A stretch of DNA of 64,000 nt. Source: CBDCYS01 sp965226245 (GTDB lineage: Bacteria > Acidobacteriota > Terriglobia > Bryobacterales > UBA6623). Under the pieces are notes generated by a model. It did not search any database. It had not been told where the DNA came from and worked only from the letters and a program-made list of their open reading frames with translations. The position numbers were made by a program, and so were the translations under genes. Location of the stretch: positions 2,294,001 through 2,358,000 of the forward strand of contig CBDDCL010000015.1 in the NCBI GenBank assembly GCA_965226245.1, read 5' to 3'. Positions 28,327 to 37,492 of the stretch are shown piece by piece; positions within the stretch are counted from its first letter, which is position 1, and each line of letters opens with the position of its first letter.

Positions 28327-30684
28327 TTGCTGGATGAACGTCAAAAGATCGATTCCGCTCGCTATCCAAACTTCGCGACTTTGGCTCAGAACGGGTTTTG
28401 GTTCCGCAGAGCTACCACGGTGCATAACGCCACGACCTATGCGGTGCCAGCGATACTAACGGGGACCTCCCGAAGTGCGCCGCGTTTGCCGACGCTGGAA
28501 GACTATCCAAGGAATTTGTTCACCTTGCTGGGAGGTGCATACCGGATGAATGTTCATGGGCAGTCAACCAAACTCTGCCCGGAAGACCTCACCGAAGGAG
28601 GCTTTAAGAAGGAGAACTTTCCTGTCCGGATTGGTTTGCTGTTTTCTGACCTTTTTATTGTTTACTCGCATATCATTTATCCAGACGAGCTAAAAAAAGG
28701 GCTCCCGCCCGTCTCGCATTCTTGGCGGGGCTTCCTTCCAAGGGAAGGCACGCCGTTTAACGAGGGAGTCCGACCGGGCTATCGCAACTATCGGCAACAG
28801 ATAGTCGTGGATTTTATTGACAGTATCGAGAAGAGCGAGGTTCCAACCCTTCATTTCCTTCATGCTTCTCTACCGCACCATCACTATGACCTGTTGCCCT
28901 CCGGACAATTTTATGCGCCGCGAGGCGTTCTAGATGGCCTAGTCAACAAGAGTCAATGGATGGACGATCAAGTCTTAGTCGATTTAGCGAAGCAGCGGTA
29001 TTTGCTCCAGGTAGGCTTTGTTGACATGTTGCTGGGGAGGCTGCTTGATCACCTCAAGGCAGAGGGGCTTTACGACCGTTCGTTGCTCATAGTGACGGCG
29101 GATCATGGTGTTAGCTTTCGTGCTGGCCAACCCATGAGACATTTTACGGATCAAAATTATCCTGAACTGCTTTCAGTTCCACTATTCATAAAACTTCCTG
29201 GACAGCGCAGAGGTGAGGTGAGTTATCGCAGAGGTGAGGTGAGTGATCGTTTGGTAAGTACCATTGATATTATGCCCACGATCGCTAACGTCCTCGGAAC
29301 GGATATCCCGTGGGACGTTCACGGAACTTCCGTGTTGGCCCGAGAGTTTCCTCGACGCGAGAAGGTGACCATTTATACGCCAAACCAGAAGTTGGAAGAC
29401 TTTGAATTCAACCTGGCCTCGGTTGTGGCGTTCCCAACACTGGAATCTCAGCTTAGTCTATACGGTTCCCGTTCTCCATTGAATCGGCTGACCATCAACC
29501 GGGAACGAGGAAAGCTTTTAGGGGGATTTGTAGAGCAATCAGACATCGAGAGAATGACTGACCTGTCCATAGAGATCGATCAATCCGCCCTCCTAGGTGA
29601 GCCTGTCGATCTGTCGTCGATTTTCTTGCCTTTGTATATATCGGGACGTGTGACCGGCAAAGGGCTGAAGCACGAAGAACTAGATCTTGCAGTCGCGGTA
29701 AATGGCAAGATTTGGGCAATAACACGCACCACTGGTTCGTTACGCACCACTGGTTCGTTATCGGATTACCAGGAGTTTAGGGTGGTCCTGCCGAAGGAGG
29801 CTTTGAATCAGGGACAGAATGACGTTGATATCTACCCGATAGTTCGGGAATCCGATGGGAGCTTTAGACTGCTGGCCGGGCCCGCCGTGACTCCATATCG
29901 TATGAGTGTCGGTCAAGATGGGAAACGCAGACTTGTCGCGTCCAATGGGAAACGCATTCCTGTTGTCCCAGGAGCGGTGATTGGTGGCTGGTTGCCCCGC
30001 CCCGCTCAGAATTCATTTCTCTTGATAAATGGATGGGCTAGAGAGGAGGGGTCAGGACGCCCTGCATCAGAAGTGCTCATTTTTGCAGACAATGAATTCC
30101 AATCCAAGCTCAATGTCAACGTCAAAAGGGGGCCACGTCGCGATGGTTTTGGCGGAGATATACCCGCTTCCAGTGTGTTCGGCAGAGTGATAAGGGCCTT
30201 TGCGCTAGTTGACGGTGATCTTGCGTCACGATTACCATCTCGCTATGTGCCAACTTGTGAGAAGGACACAGGAATCAAGCTAGACGGATACGTGTTCTAT
30301 CAGGGTGCTGAGCTGCTTGAAAGTGAAGAGGACTGTGGTGGCGGTCATGGCTGTCTTGTGTTTCCGAACCAAAAAACAGTGGAGATTGAGACGGACAGCG
30401 TGTCTGGCAGCTTGGAATCGGTATGGTATACGGGGGGTTGTGTTGAGGTCGTGGGTTGGGCAGGAGACTTCAAGAGGGCCGCCGCTCCGAAAGCGATTCT
30501 TGTGTTTCAAAACGGGGAACTGATCTACACGGGCTATCCTAGAATGGAGCGGCCAGACATAGCGAAAAGATTTGGCAAGGTGGAGGGACTCAGAATCGGC
30601 TTTGATTTTCAGATTCCTAGAACAGAGTTCGCGGAGGTGCCCTCGACGGTAGGTGACTGGTCAGCTGATGCTGGTATTCGGCTT
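28327..30684 (+). pseudogene. Main sulfatase-like domain of gene 2
   Basis: About 786 codons are open. The metal site includes VVFDEF just before the start of this piece and TADHGVSFRAGQP later. The nucleophile region HNATTYAVPAILTGTSR has threonine and no Cys/Ser-x-Pro-x-Arg, as in LtaS- and EptA-type members of the superfamily. Histidines in LHFLHASLPHHHYDLLPSG fit the substrate site. The stretch after about residue 400 is not recognised. Two in-frame tandem duplications occur, at 29206-29247 (RRGEVSY repeated) and 29724-29759 (RTTGSL repeated). The frame reads into the IS at 30685 and ends as NGVFS. Confidence 0.8.
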
Positions 30685-31713
30685 AATGGGGTATTTAGTT
30701 GACTCCAGTAGCCACAATATGTTGTGGTTGGGGGCATGAAGGAGGACTACCCCCGAAACCTCGTCGAGTTGGAAGCTCGATTCTCGACCGAGGAGGCGTG
30801 CCGGGAGTACCTGCTGAAGCTGCGCTGGCCGGAGGGGTTCGTGTGCCCGCGCTGTGGGATCCAGTCCTCATGGGCCAGCAAACGCAATCTGCTGCTCTGC
30901 GCCGACTGCGGTTACCAGGCCTCGGTGACGGCGGGCACGATTTTCCAGGACACCCGCAAGCCCTTGACGTTGTGGTTCCGGGCGGCTTGGTGGGTGACAA
31001 CGCAAAAAGGCGGGGCCAGCGCGCTGGAGTTGCAGCGGGTCTTGGGTTTGGGTAGCTATGTAACCGCCTGGACCTGGCTGCACAAGTTCCGCCGCGCCAT
31101 GGTGCGCCCCGGTCGCAATCGGCTGGTCGGCCGGGTGGAGGTGGACGAAACGTATGTGGGCGGAGTCGAAGAGGGCGTCCGAGGTCGCGAAATGGTTGGC
31201 AAAGCGTTAGTTGCGGTTGCTGCCGAGGAGGATGGGCGCGGTATGGGTCGCATCCGGCTCCGTCGGATCGCGGATGCCTCAGCGGCGAGCTTGGAAGCCT
31301 TTGTCGAAGAAGCTATCCAACCTGGCAGCCTCGTGCACACCGACGGCTGGGAAGGCTATGCGGGATTGGAGAACAAAGGATACCGCCATGAAGTCACCGT
31401 GCTGCGCGGGAAGCGGCAATCGGCGAGTAAGCTGCTGCCGAGAGTCCATCGTGTCGCCTCTCTGCTAAAGCGCTGGCTGTTGGGGACCCACCAGGGGGCT
31501 GTCAGTCACGAGTATTTGGACTACTACCTGGACGAGTTCACGTTCCGCTTCAACCGGCGGACCTCACGGTCGCGCGGCAAACTTTTCTATCGCCTCCTCC
31601 AGCAGGCGGTCGCCGCCGACCCTGCTCCCTATAAGACAATGGTCGAGGCCACCAGGGCCGGCACCCCCACCCCCAAGATGTAGTGGCTACTGGAGTCAAC
31701 TAAATACCCCATT
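30685..31713 (+). mobile_element. IS1595 subtype 2, intact copy e
   Basis: Standard ends, with target duplication TTCGGCTT at 30677-30684 and 31714-31721. It interrupts the carboxyl part of sulfatase-like gene 2. Excision would read GIRLFAVSEKGFVWE in frame. Confidence 0.93.
30736..31683 (+). CDS. IS1595-family transposase, subtype 2 (copy e)
   Basis: A complete 315-residue frame indistinguishable in translation from copy a. Confidence 0.95.
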   Translation: MKEDYPRNLVELEARFSTEEACREYLLKLRWPEGFVCPRCGIQSSWASKRNLLLCADCGYQASVTAGTIFQDTRKPLTLWFRAAWWVTTQKGGASALELQRVLGLGSYVTAWTWLHKFRRAMVRPGRNRLVGRVEVDETYVGGVEEGVRGREMVGKALVAVAAEEDGRGMGRIRLRRIADASAASLEAFVEEAIQPGSLVHTDGWEGYAGLENKGYRHEVTVLRGKRQSASKLLPRVHRVASLLKRWLLGTHQGAVSHEYLDYYLDEFTFRFNRRTSRSRGKLFYRLLQQAVAADPAPYKTMVEATRAGTPTPKM

Positions 31714-32234
31714 TTCGGCTTTTCGCCGTATCGGAGAAGGGATTCGTCTGGGAGCTAGAGCAGGATAATACGGGGGGCGGTCACGTTCTGGACCGACTGA
31801 GTGCGAAGGACATATTGGGGAGGGCTTCATATGCAACGGTCGCGTGGCCTGGACGCCCGAACCGGGCGTATATAGGCGTCAGCAGGAAGGCTTTGTATAT
31901 GATAGCGCAGAGTCCAGCCAGCGCTTCTGTGACGACCCTGCGGTTTCCGCTTGAGCGTGGCAGGTATCGCATACGGAGTGTGGGAAAACTTACGAAAAGG
32001 TGTAACTTCCCAGTGGTTTTGGCCATAAGGCTAGCCGTCCCGGACGGCATGATTGACATCGTGCGGCACCGCTTCCGGCCGGGGGAGGTGAAAGTTTTGG
32101 ATGAAGTGTTTGAGGTCGACGAGGCAGGTAGGGAAGTAGTGTTCACCACGCACATGGGGGAGGAAGCCAAGAATAACTGGGGAGCCCAGTTGTACCTTAC
32201 GAACCTGGCGGTAGAAATTTTGAGTCGTCCATAA
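31714..32234 (+). pseudogene. Carboxyl-terminal piece of sulfatase-like gene 2
   Basis: The frame continues FAVSEKGFVWELEQDNTGGGHVLD and runs open to the stop at 32234 (VEILSRP). No domain is recognised. The last 47 codons or so occur again, damaged, at 35345-35485. Confidence 0.7.
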
Positions 32235-32262
32235 CGGAGAAGTGCAGACGACGGGCTGGCGT
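32095..32262 (+). repeat. Direct repeat, left copy
   Basis: About 165 bases from TTTTGGATGAAGTG to GACGGGCTGGCG recur at 35345-35512 with a few indels. The two copies bracket both 532-bp elements and the split methyltransferase. Confidence 0.8.
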
Positions 32263-32273
32263 GTTCGTTGTAA

Positions 32274-32805
32274 CCTGAATTATGCATTGCGGGGTGCACC
32301 TGAGGAGGGCTGAGCCGCAAGGGACCATTGGGGAACGCCCGAAAACATGGGGTAAAAAGGTAGGCTGGCAAAGATTCCAGCTTCACCAGCCAACCCAAAG
32401 GAGGTCACCCAAATGGTTACCAAGCGAAAACAGCATAGCTCCCAAAGGGCCGTCAAACAAGGCCCAGCCGTGACGGTCTCGCAGCCCAATAAAATCGGGG
32501 CATCCACGCCTTGACAACTTCCGCGGCAGGAAGCCGACTCCCTACGGCGGCTTGCCGCCGGTAGTCGAGAGGGCGTTGATCTGAGAGCCTGGCTATGCGC
32601 TATGCATAAAATTTTATGCACTGGCCGCAACGTACTGGAAACACGCCACTTCGGAGCGGGGTTTTGCCGACGCGGATTCTGGGCGGGAGGGGAAACCGGG
32701 GACGGAGAAGCCAAAAGACCAGTTGCCGAGCTCCCACCTTACGACGGCCGTCAAGCCGCTACGAACGCAGCCGCACTCGCAAAGCGAATCTGTGCATAAT
32801 TCAGG
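32274..32805 (+). mobile_element. Non-autonomous IS1380-derived element (MITE), copy 1
   Basis: A 532-bp element with perfect ends CCTGAATTATGCA and TGCATAATTCAGG and 5-bp target duplication TGTAA (32269-32273 and 32806-32810). About 300 bases of its left part, including the ribosome-binding site and first 30 or so codons of the transposase, and about 230 bases of its right part resemble the full IS1380 at 12605-14402. The catalytic middle is absent. The left part is roughly 80-85% similar to that IS, so the parent was a relative. Confidence 0.88.
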
Positions 32806-33008
32806 TGTAAGGAAGGAAACGCGGCTCGACCGGCGCACCCTGTCAACGTCTGTTTCGTGGCTGACTTGAGCCAGTACTAGGAGATTCTTTTATGTCTGTA
32901 TCCGACGACACTGTCGTAAATCCAGACCTCCCCGCGGATTTTCAGGGCGAGCTAGCCTATTGGGATCTCGAATTGTCACTCAAGGGTCACTATCCACAAG
33001 TAATCCTA

Positions 33009-34036
33009 ATGGGGTATTTAGTTGACTCCAGTAGCCACAATATGTTGTGGTTGGGGGCATGAAGGAGGACTACCCCCGAAACCTCGTCGAGTTGGAAGCT
33101 CGATTCTCGACCGAGGAGGCGTGCCGGGAGTACCTGCTGAAGCTGCGCTGGCCGGAGGGGTTCGTGTGCCCGCGCTGTGGGATCCAGTCCTCATGGGCCA
33201 GCAAACGCAATCTGCTGCTCTGCGCCGACTGCGGTTACCAGGCCTCGGTGACGGCGGGCACGATTTTCCAGGACACCCGCAAGCCCTTGACGTTGTGGTT
33301 CCGGGCGGCTTGGTGGGTGACAACGCAAAAAGGCGGGGCCAGCGCGCTGGAGTTGCAGCGGGTCTTGGGTTTGGGTAGCTATGTAACCGCCTGGACCTGG
33401 CTGCACAAGTTCCGCCGCGCCATGGTGCGCCCCGGTCGCAATCGGCTGGTCGGCCGGGTGGAGGTGGACGAAACGTATGTGGGCGGAGTCGAAGAGGGCG
33501 TCCGAGGTCGCGAAATGGTTGGCAAAGCGTTAGTTGCGGTTGCTGCCGAGGAGGATGGGCGCGGTATGGGTCGCATCCGGCTCCGTCGGATCGCGGATGC
33601 CTCAGCGGCGAGCTTGGAAGCCTTTGTCGAAGAAGCTATCCAACCTGGCAGCCTCGTGCACACCGACGGCTGGGAAGGCTATGCGGGATTGGAGAACAAA
33701 GGATACCGCCATGAAGTCACCGTGCTGCGCGGGAAGCGGCAATCGGCGAGTAAGCTGCTGCCGAGAGTCCATCGTGTCGCCTCTCTGCTAAAGCGCTGGC
33801 TGTTGGGGACCCACCAGGGGGCTGTCAGTCACGAGTATTTGGACTACTACCTGGACGAGTTCACGTTCCGCTTCAACCGGCGGACCTCACGGTCGCGCGG
33901 CAAACTTTTCTATCGCCTCCTCCAGCAGGCGGTCGCCGCCGACCCTGCTCCCTATAAGACAATGGTCGAGGCCACCAGGGCCGGCACCCCCACCCCCAAG
34001 ATGTAGTGGCTACTGGAGTCAACTAAATACCCCATC
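33009..34036 (+). mobile_element. IS1595 subtype 2, intact copy f
   Basis: Standard ends with 8-bp duplication TAATCCTA at 33001-33008 and 34037-34044. It interrupts the methyltransferase gene at codon 40. Confidence 0.94.
33059..34006 (+). CDS. IS1595-family transposase, subtype 2 (copy f)
   Basis: A complete 315-residue frame, identical in translation to copy a. Confidence 0.95.
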   Translation: MKEDYPRNLVELEARFSTEEACREYLLKLRWPEGFVCPRCGIQSSWASKRNLLLCADCGYQASVTAGTIFQDTRKPLTLWFRAAWWVTTQKGGASALELQRVLGLGSYVTAWTWLHKFRRAMVRPGRNRLVGRVEVDETYVGGVEEGVRGREMVGKALVAVAAEEDGRGMGRIRLRRIADASAASLEAFVEEAIQPGSLVHTDGWEGYAGLENKGYRHEVTVLRGKRQSASKLLPRVHRVASLLKRWLLGTHQGAVSHEYLDYYLDEFTFRFNRRTSRSRGKLFYRLLQQAVAADPAPYKTMVEATRAGTPTPKM

Positions 34037-34044
34037 TAATCCTA

Positions 34045-34282
34045 AATCGACTAGATCCGAAAAGAATGGGAGAGGAGTTCCCTGGTTACTTGATGCCGAT
34101 ATTCGAAACCCTGCGGCAAGATTATCGTCCGCCGATCAAGGTGCTGGATGTCGGTTCAGGGCCGTTTTCGATGCTGGCATTAGGAGATGTTCGGAAATAC
34201 TTTGAACTAACAGCCGTGGATCCGTTAGCAGACAGATACAAGGAGCTTTTGGAGAAATACGGTTACAGCGTGGAATATGGCA
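34045..34282 (+). pseudogene. Middle piece of the split methyltransferase
   Basis: Carries NRLDPKRMGEEFPGYLMPIFETL and the SAM-binding motif VLDVGSGPFSM. It ends at EYG, where the inverted MITE is inserted. Restored sequence reads EYGMARCFGERLVAAFG. Confidence 0.8.
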
Positions 34283-34814
34283 CCTGAATTATGCACAGAT
34301 TCGCTTTGCGAGTGCGGCTGCGTTCGTAGCGGCTTGACGGCCGTCGTAAGGTGGGAGCTCGGCAACTGGTCTTTTGGCTTCTCCGTCCCCGGTTTCCCCT
34401 CCCGCCCAGAATCCGCGTCGGCAAAACCCCGCTCCGAAGTGGCGTGTTTCCAGTACGTTGCGGCCAGTGCATAAAATTTTATGCATAGCGCATAGCCAGG
34501 CTCTCAGATCAACGCCCTCTCGACTACCGGCGGCAAGCCGCCGTAGGGAGTCGGCTTCCTGCCGCGGAAGTTGTCAAGGCGTGGATGCCCCGATTTTATT
34601 GGGCTGCGAGACCGTCACGGCTGGGCCTTGTTTGACGGCCCTTTGGGAGCTATGCTGTTTTCGCTTGGTAACCATTTGGGTGACCTCCTTTGGGTTGGCT
34701 GGTGAAGCTGGAATCTTTGCCAGCCTACCTTTTTACCCCATGTTTTCGGGCGTTCCCCAATGGTCCCTTGCGGCTCAGCCCTCCTCAGGTGCACCCCGCA
34801 ATGCATAATTCAGG
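34283..34814 (-). mobile_element. Non-autonomous IS1380-derived element (MITE), copy 2, inverted
   Basis: The same 532 bp as copy 1 in opposite orientation; every stretch I compared was identical. It has a 5-bp target duplication TGGCA (34278-34282 and 34815-34819). Its excision restores the methyltransferase frame, which proves a real insertion rather than an assembly repeat. Confidence 0.9.
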
Positions 34815-35232
34815 TGGCATGGCCCGTTGTTTTGGTGAGAGGCTCGTAGCAGCTTTCGGACGCGAAGTCTTCCACCTGGTGTGGATTCATAATGCACTCG
34901 ATCATACGCAGTGTCCGGATGTCGTCGTCAAGGAGATGGTTCAGGTTCTGAGAACGGGAGGCTATCTCGTCATTCAAAGCTGGAGTAGAGAGGGGACCGC
35001 AGAGAGCTATGTGGGGTTGCATCAGCATGACCTTTATGTTCAGCCTGAGGGCCAACTGATGTGTGAGAGTCGATGCGAGCCAGGGAGGAAACCGGGCGAG
35101 CCGCATTGTATTACAGAGGGATTACCTATCGAACTCGTCGAACAATCGGAGCCCACGTCGGAAGTTAAGAAGTGGATCAAACTGGTTTACCGTAAGACCG
35201 GCCTGCCGAACGCGACCGGCAGCTTTTCCTGA
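34815..35232 (+). pseudogene. Carboxyl piece of the split methyltransferase
   Basis: Begins GMARCFGERLVAAFGREVFHLVWIHNALDHTQ and includes VLRTGGYLVIQSWSREG, the core strand after the motif IV aspartate. The natural stop is probably the TGA at 35230-35232. Confidence 0.78.
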
Positions 35233-35344
35233 ACCGGGCGTGCGTCCAAGGGACGTTCAGCGCGGCCGGCGAGAAGCTTGCTGTGGAGCTGTATCAGCGC
35301 CACCTGCCGCTGGGGCAGATCGAGCGCGATTATCTACTCAGTTT
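35233..35344 (+). other. Short unassigned open stretch after the methyltransferase
   Basis: One frame reads NRACVQGTFSAAGEKLAVEL and then YQRHLPLGQIERDYLL without a stop, but there is no start and no domain that I can name with confidence. It is probably a gene fragment brought in with the neighbouring repeats. Confidence 0.3.
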
Positions 35345-35512
35345 TTTTGGATGAAGTGTTTGAGGTCGACGAGGCAGGTAGGGAAGTAGTGTTCACCACG
35401 CACATGGGGGAGGAAGCCAAGAATAACTGGAGGCTCCCAGTTGCACTTTAGGAACCTGGCAGTAGAAATTTTGAATCGTCCATAACGTTGGAAGAAGTGC
35501 AGACGACGGGCT
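35345..35512 (+). repeat. Direct repeat, right copy (end of sulfatase-like gene 2)
   Basis: Matches 32095-32262. It contains the last codons of sulfatase-like gene 2 (EVFEVDEAGREVVFTTHMGEEAKNNW) followed by a small insertion that shifts the frame. Confidence 0.8.
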
Positions 35513-35698
35513 GGCGCCCTGGGAGGGCCTACCTGGCGTCGGAAGGCCCGACGCTCTTGACCCTGGGAATCAGTTGTGGAGTCGCGGCGGTCGTGATTCT
35601 GGCACTGTACATCAATTCATCCGACATTCGGCCCGCCTATCGCAGCCCGTATTTGTTGGTGGCCTGGTGCCCAATCATTCTGGTCTCTTTCGCCCGAG
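35513..35698 (+). pseudogene. Fragment of a UbiA-type prenyltransferase paralogue
   Basis: The reading GRAYLASEGPTLLTLGISCG, VAAVVILALYIN and LLVAWCPIILVSF aligns with the carboxyl part of the intact HAD-UbiA protein at 35959-37458 (GRAYRVEDAPMLAMLGVSCG and onward). Only about 60 residues remain, ended by an IS1595 left end at 35699. The locus therefore once had two such proteins, or a duplicated gene. Confidence 0.75.
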
Positions 35699-35946
35699 TG
35701 GGGTATCCATTTGACTCAGGTAACCCCAACATGTAGTATGCGGGTTCGTGGAGGACTATCCGCGCGATCTGGTCGAGTTCGAGGCGCGATTCGCGACCGA
35801 GGAAGCCTGCCGGGACTACCTGTTTCGGCTGCGCTGGCCGGACGGGTTTCGCTGCCCAAGTTGCGGGCACGAACGGGCTTGGCCGGTGCGCAAAGTCTGG
35901 TTGCAATGCGCCCGCTGCAGGCGATAGACGCCGGTGACTGCAGCCG
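35699..35946 (+). mobile_element. IS1595 subtype 3, 5' fragment
   Basis: The left end TGGGGTATCCATTTGACTCAGG is followed by a GTG start at 35748 encoding VEDYPRDLVEFEARFATEEA and the first zinc-ribbon cysteines (CPSCGHERAW, CARC). A stop follows at 35925 and the element breaks off before 35950. It is clearly diverged from subtypes 1 and 2. It lies directly upstream of the UbiA gene. Confidence 0.8.
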
Positions 35947-35958
35947 GGATGATGGCCG

Positions 35959-37458
35959 ATGAGCGAACTCTTGAAACCTAACGCTCTGTCCCCAGCAGTC
36001 TCACCTGCGGCGGACGGGGCGGCAACGCAAGAATCACCGGAGAATCCTGCAGTCCTCGTTGTGGACCTGGACGGCACGCTGGTCCACGGCGACCTTCTTT
36101 TTGAGGGTCTGTCCGTGCTGGCCGCTCGAAACCCTTTGTATCTTCTTTTGGCCGTGCTGTGGCTGTTTCGCGGACGTGCAGCGCTGAAAAAGGAAGTCGC
36201 CGAACGCGCCCCTCTCGATCCCTCCCTCCTGCCTTATAACCAGCCGCTGCTGGCGTACTTGAATCAAGAGAGACAGCAGGGCCGAAAAATCGCGTTGGCA
36301 ACCGCCGCCGATCACTCTTACGCAGTCAGCGTCGCGCAACATCTGGGACTATTTAGCGCCGTCATCGCCTCCGACGGCAAAAACAACCGCCGGGGCCGCG
36401 CGAAAAGCGAGGCCATCCGCTCCACTCTCGGCGACCATGGGTTTGTTTATGTGGGCAACGACGTCTCCGATCTGGAAGTGTTCGAGCGGGCTGAGCGGGT
36501 GGTTCTCGTATCGCCGCCCGCGCGGCTGCGGAGAAAATTCGCCCGCAGCGGGAAGCTGGTCCGCATCTTCCCGCGTTCCCGCAGCCGAGCCGCTGGGCTG
36601 GTCCGCGCCCTCCGGCCTCACCAATGGTCGAAGAACCTGCTCGTCTTTCTACCAGCCGTGGCCGGCCATCAGATCGGAAATCCCGAGAAGCTGCTTGCGT
36701 TGGGAATCGCCTTCGCTGCGCTGTCGCTGATGGCGTCGGCACTTTACATCCTGAACGACTTGCTCGATCTGGCCGCCGATCGAGGACATCCCACCAAACG
36801 GCACCGGCCCCTCGCCGCCGGGAACCTTTCCATACCGCTCGCCGGCGCCTCGAGTCTGCTTTTGATCGCCGTCTCCCTAGCCCTTTCCGCTCTTCTGCCG
36901 CGGGGAACTACGCTGCTGCTCTTGTGCTACGCGGCAGTTTCCCTTGTCTACTCACTGCAGCTTAAGAAGATACTGCTGTTGGATGTCTTCGTCCTAGTAG
37001 GACTCTACCTGCTGCGCCTGCTCATCGGTCACCAAACCGCGGCAATTGGCTACTCTTTCTGGTTTATGATGTTCTTCGGATTCATATTCACCGGTTTGGC
37101 GGTCCTCAAGCGCTTCAACGAAACCCAACTGCAGCAGCAGCCCCGGTCGACCCATCTGCCGGGCCGCGCCTATCGGGTGGAGGATGCCCCGATGTTGGCT
37201 ATGCTTGGTGTCTCTTGTGGCATCGCCGCGGTCCTGATTCTGGGACTGTATATCAATAGCGAAGAGGTCCGGGTCGTCTACGGCAAGCCCTATTATCTGG
37301 TCGTCTGGTGTCCCCTTTTCTTGTTCGCGCTTTTTCGACTGTGGATACTGGCGCAGCGGGGCGAACTGGATTATGATCCGGTCATCCAGCTGGTCAAGGA
37401 TCCTCTGACCTACATCCTCGGGGCGGTGGGAGCGGTAGCGACTTACTTGGCGGCATGA
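35959..37458 (+). CDS. HAD phosphatase-UbiA prenyltransferase fusion
   Basis: A 499-residue membrane protein. Residues of about 30-200 form a HAD-type hydrolase: VVDLDGTLVHGD is motif I, and GFVYVGNDVSDLEVFERA is motif IV. The rest is a UbiA-family integral prenyltransferase with about eight membrane segments. Its prenyl-diphosphate motif is YILNDLLDLAADRGHPTKRHRPLAAG, with the Asn-Asp-x-x-Asp pattern. Relatives such as decaprenyl-phosphate phosphoribosyltransferase transfer a phosphosugar to polyprenyl phosphate, and HAD-fused forms may dephosphorylate the product. This suggests a lipid-linked sugar step for a surface polymer, consistent with the methyltransferases and sulfatase-like neighbours. 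The ATG at 35959 lies only a few bases after an IS fragment, so the native promoter may be lost. Confidence 0.85.
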   Translation: MSELLKPNALSPAVSPAADGAATQESPENPAVLVVDLDGTLVHGDLLFEGLSVLAARNPLYLLLAVLWLFRGRAALKKEVAERAPLDPSLLPYNQPLLAYLNQERQQGRKIALATAADHSYAVSVAQHLGLFSAVIASDGKNNRRGRAKSEAIRSTLGDHGFVYVGNDVSDLEVFERAERVVLVSPPARLRRKFARSGKLVRIFPRSRSRAAGLVRALRPHQWSKNLLVFLPAVAGHQIGNPEKLLALGIAFAALSLMASALYILNDLLDLAADRGHPTKRHRPLAAGNLSIPLAGASSLLLIAVSLALSALLPRGTTLLLLCYAAVSLVYSLQLKKILLLDVFVLVGLYLLRLLIGHQTAAIGYSFWFMMFFGFIFTGLAVLKRFNETQLQQQPRSTHLPGRAYRVEDAPMLAMLGVSCGIAAVLILGLYINSEEVRVVYGKPYYLVVWCPLFLFALFRLWILAQRGELDYDPVIQLVKDPLTYILGAVGAVATYLAA

Positions 37459-37492
37459 AGGCGATTTTCACCGGCCTCTTCGATGATTGCCG

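Larger units (their letters stand above)
25606..32234 (+). pseudogene. Membrane-anchored sulfatase-like gene 2, split by IS1595 insertions
   Basis: The start is ATG at 25606 after GAGGAG, giving MKRSKRKLDATGYLLFIAV. IS copies at 25653 and 26760 break the amino part, and the one at 30685 breaks the carboxyl part. The reassembled protein has an amino-terminal membrane region (LIVVVLACLALEFPATL, then VTGIIFPLLFLFFTPV), a sulfatase-like domain from about 28270 (PPIILVVFDEF), and a long carboxyl extension, over 1000 residues in all. Between 27950 and 28270 the frame changes several times, either through real decay or consensus error. It was probably co-transcribed with gene 1, 58 bases upstream. 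Confidence 0.75.
32893..35232 (+). pseudogene. Class I SAM-dependent methyltransferase, split by IS1595 and a MITE
   Basis: Three pieces join in frame when the IS (33009-34036) and the MITE (34283-34814) are removed with one target duplication each. The start at 32893 gives MSVSDDTVVNPDLPADFQGELAYWD. The SAM motif I is KVLDVGSGPFSMLALG, with the acidic motif II in LTAVDPLA. Later segments are VWIHNALDHTQCPDVVVKEM and VLRTGGYLVIQSW, typical motif-IV and post-IV elements. Restored length is about 250 residues. It probably modified a small molecule or glycan precursor made by this locus; the target is unknown. Confidence 0.82.
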
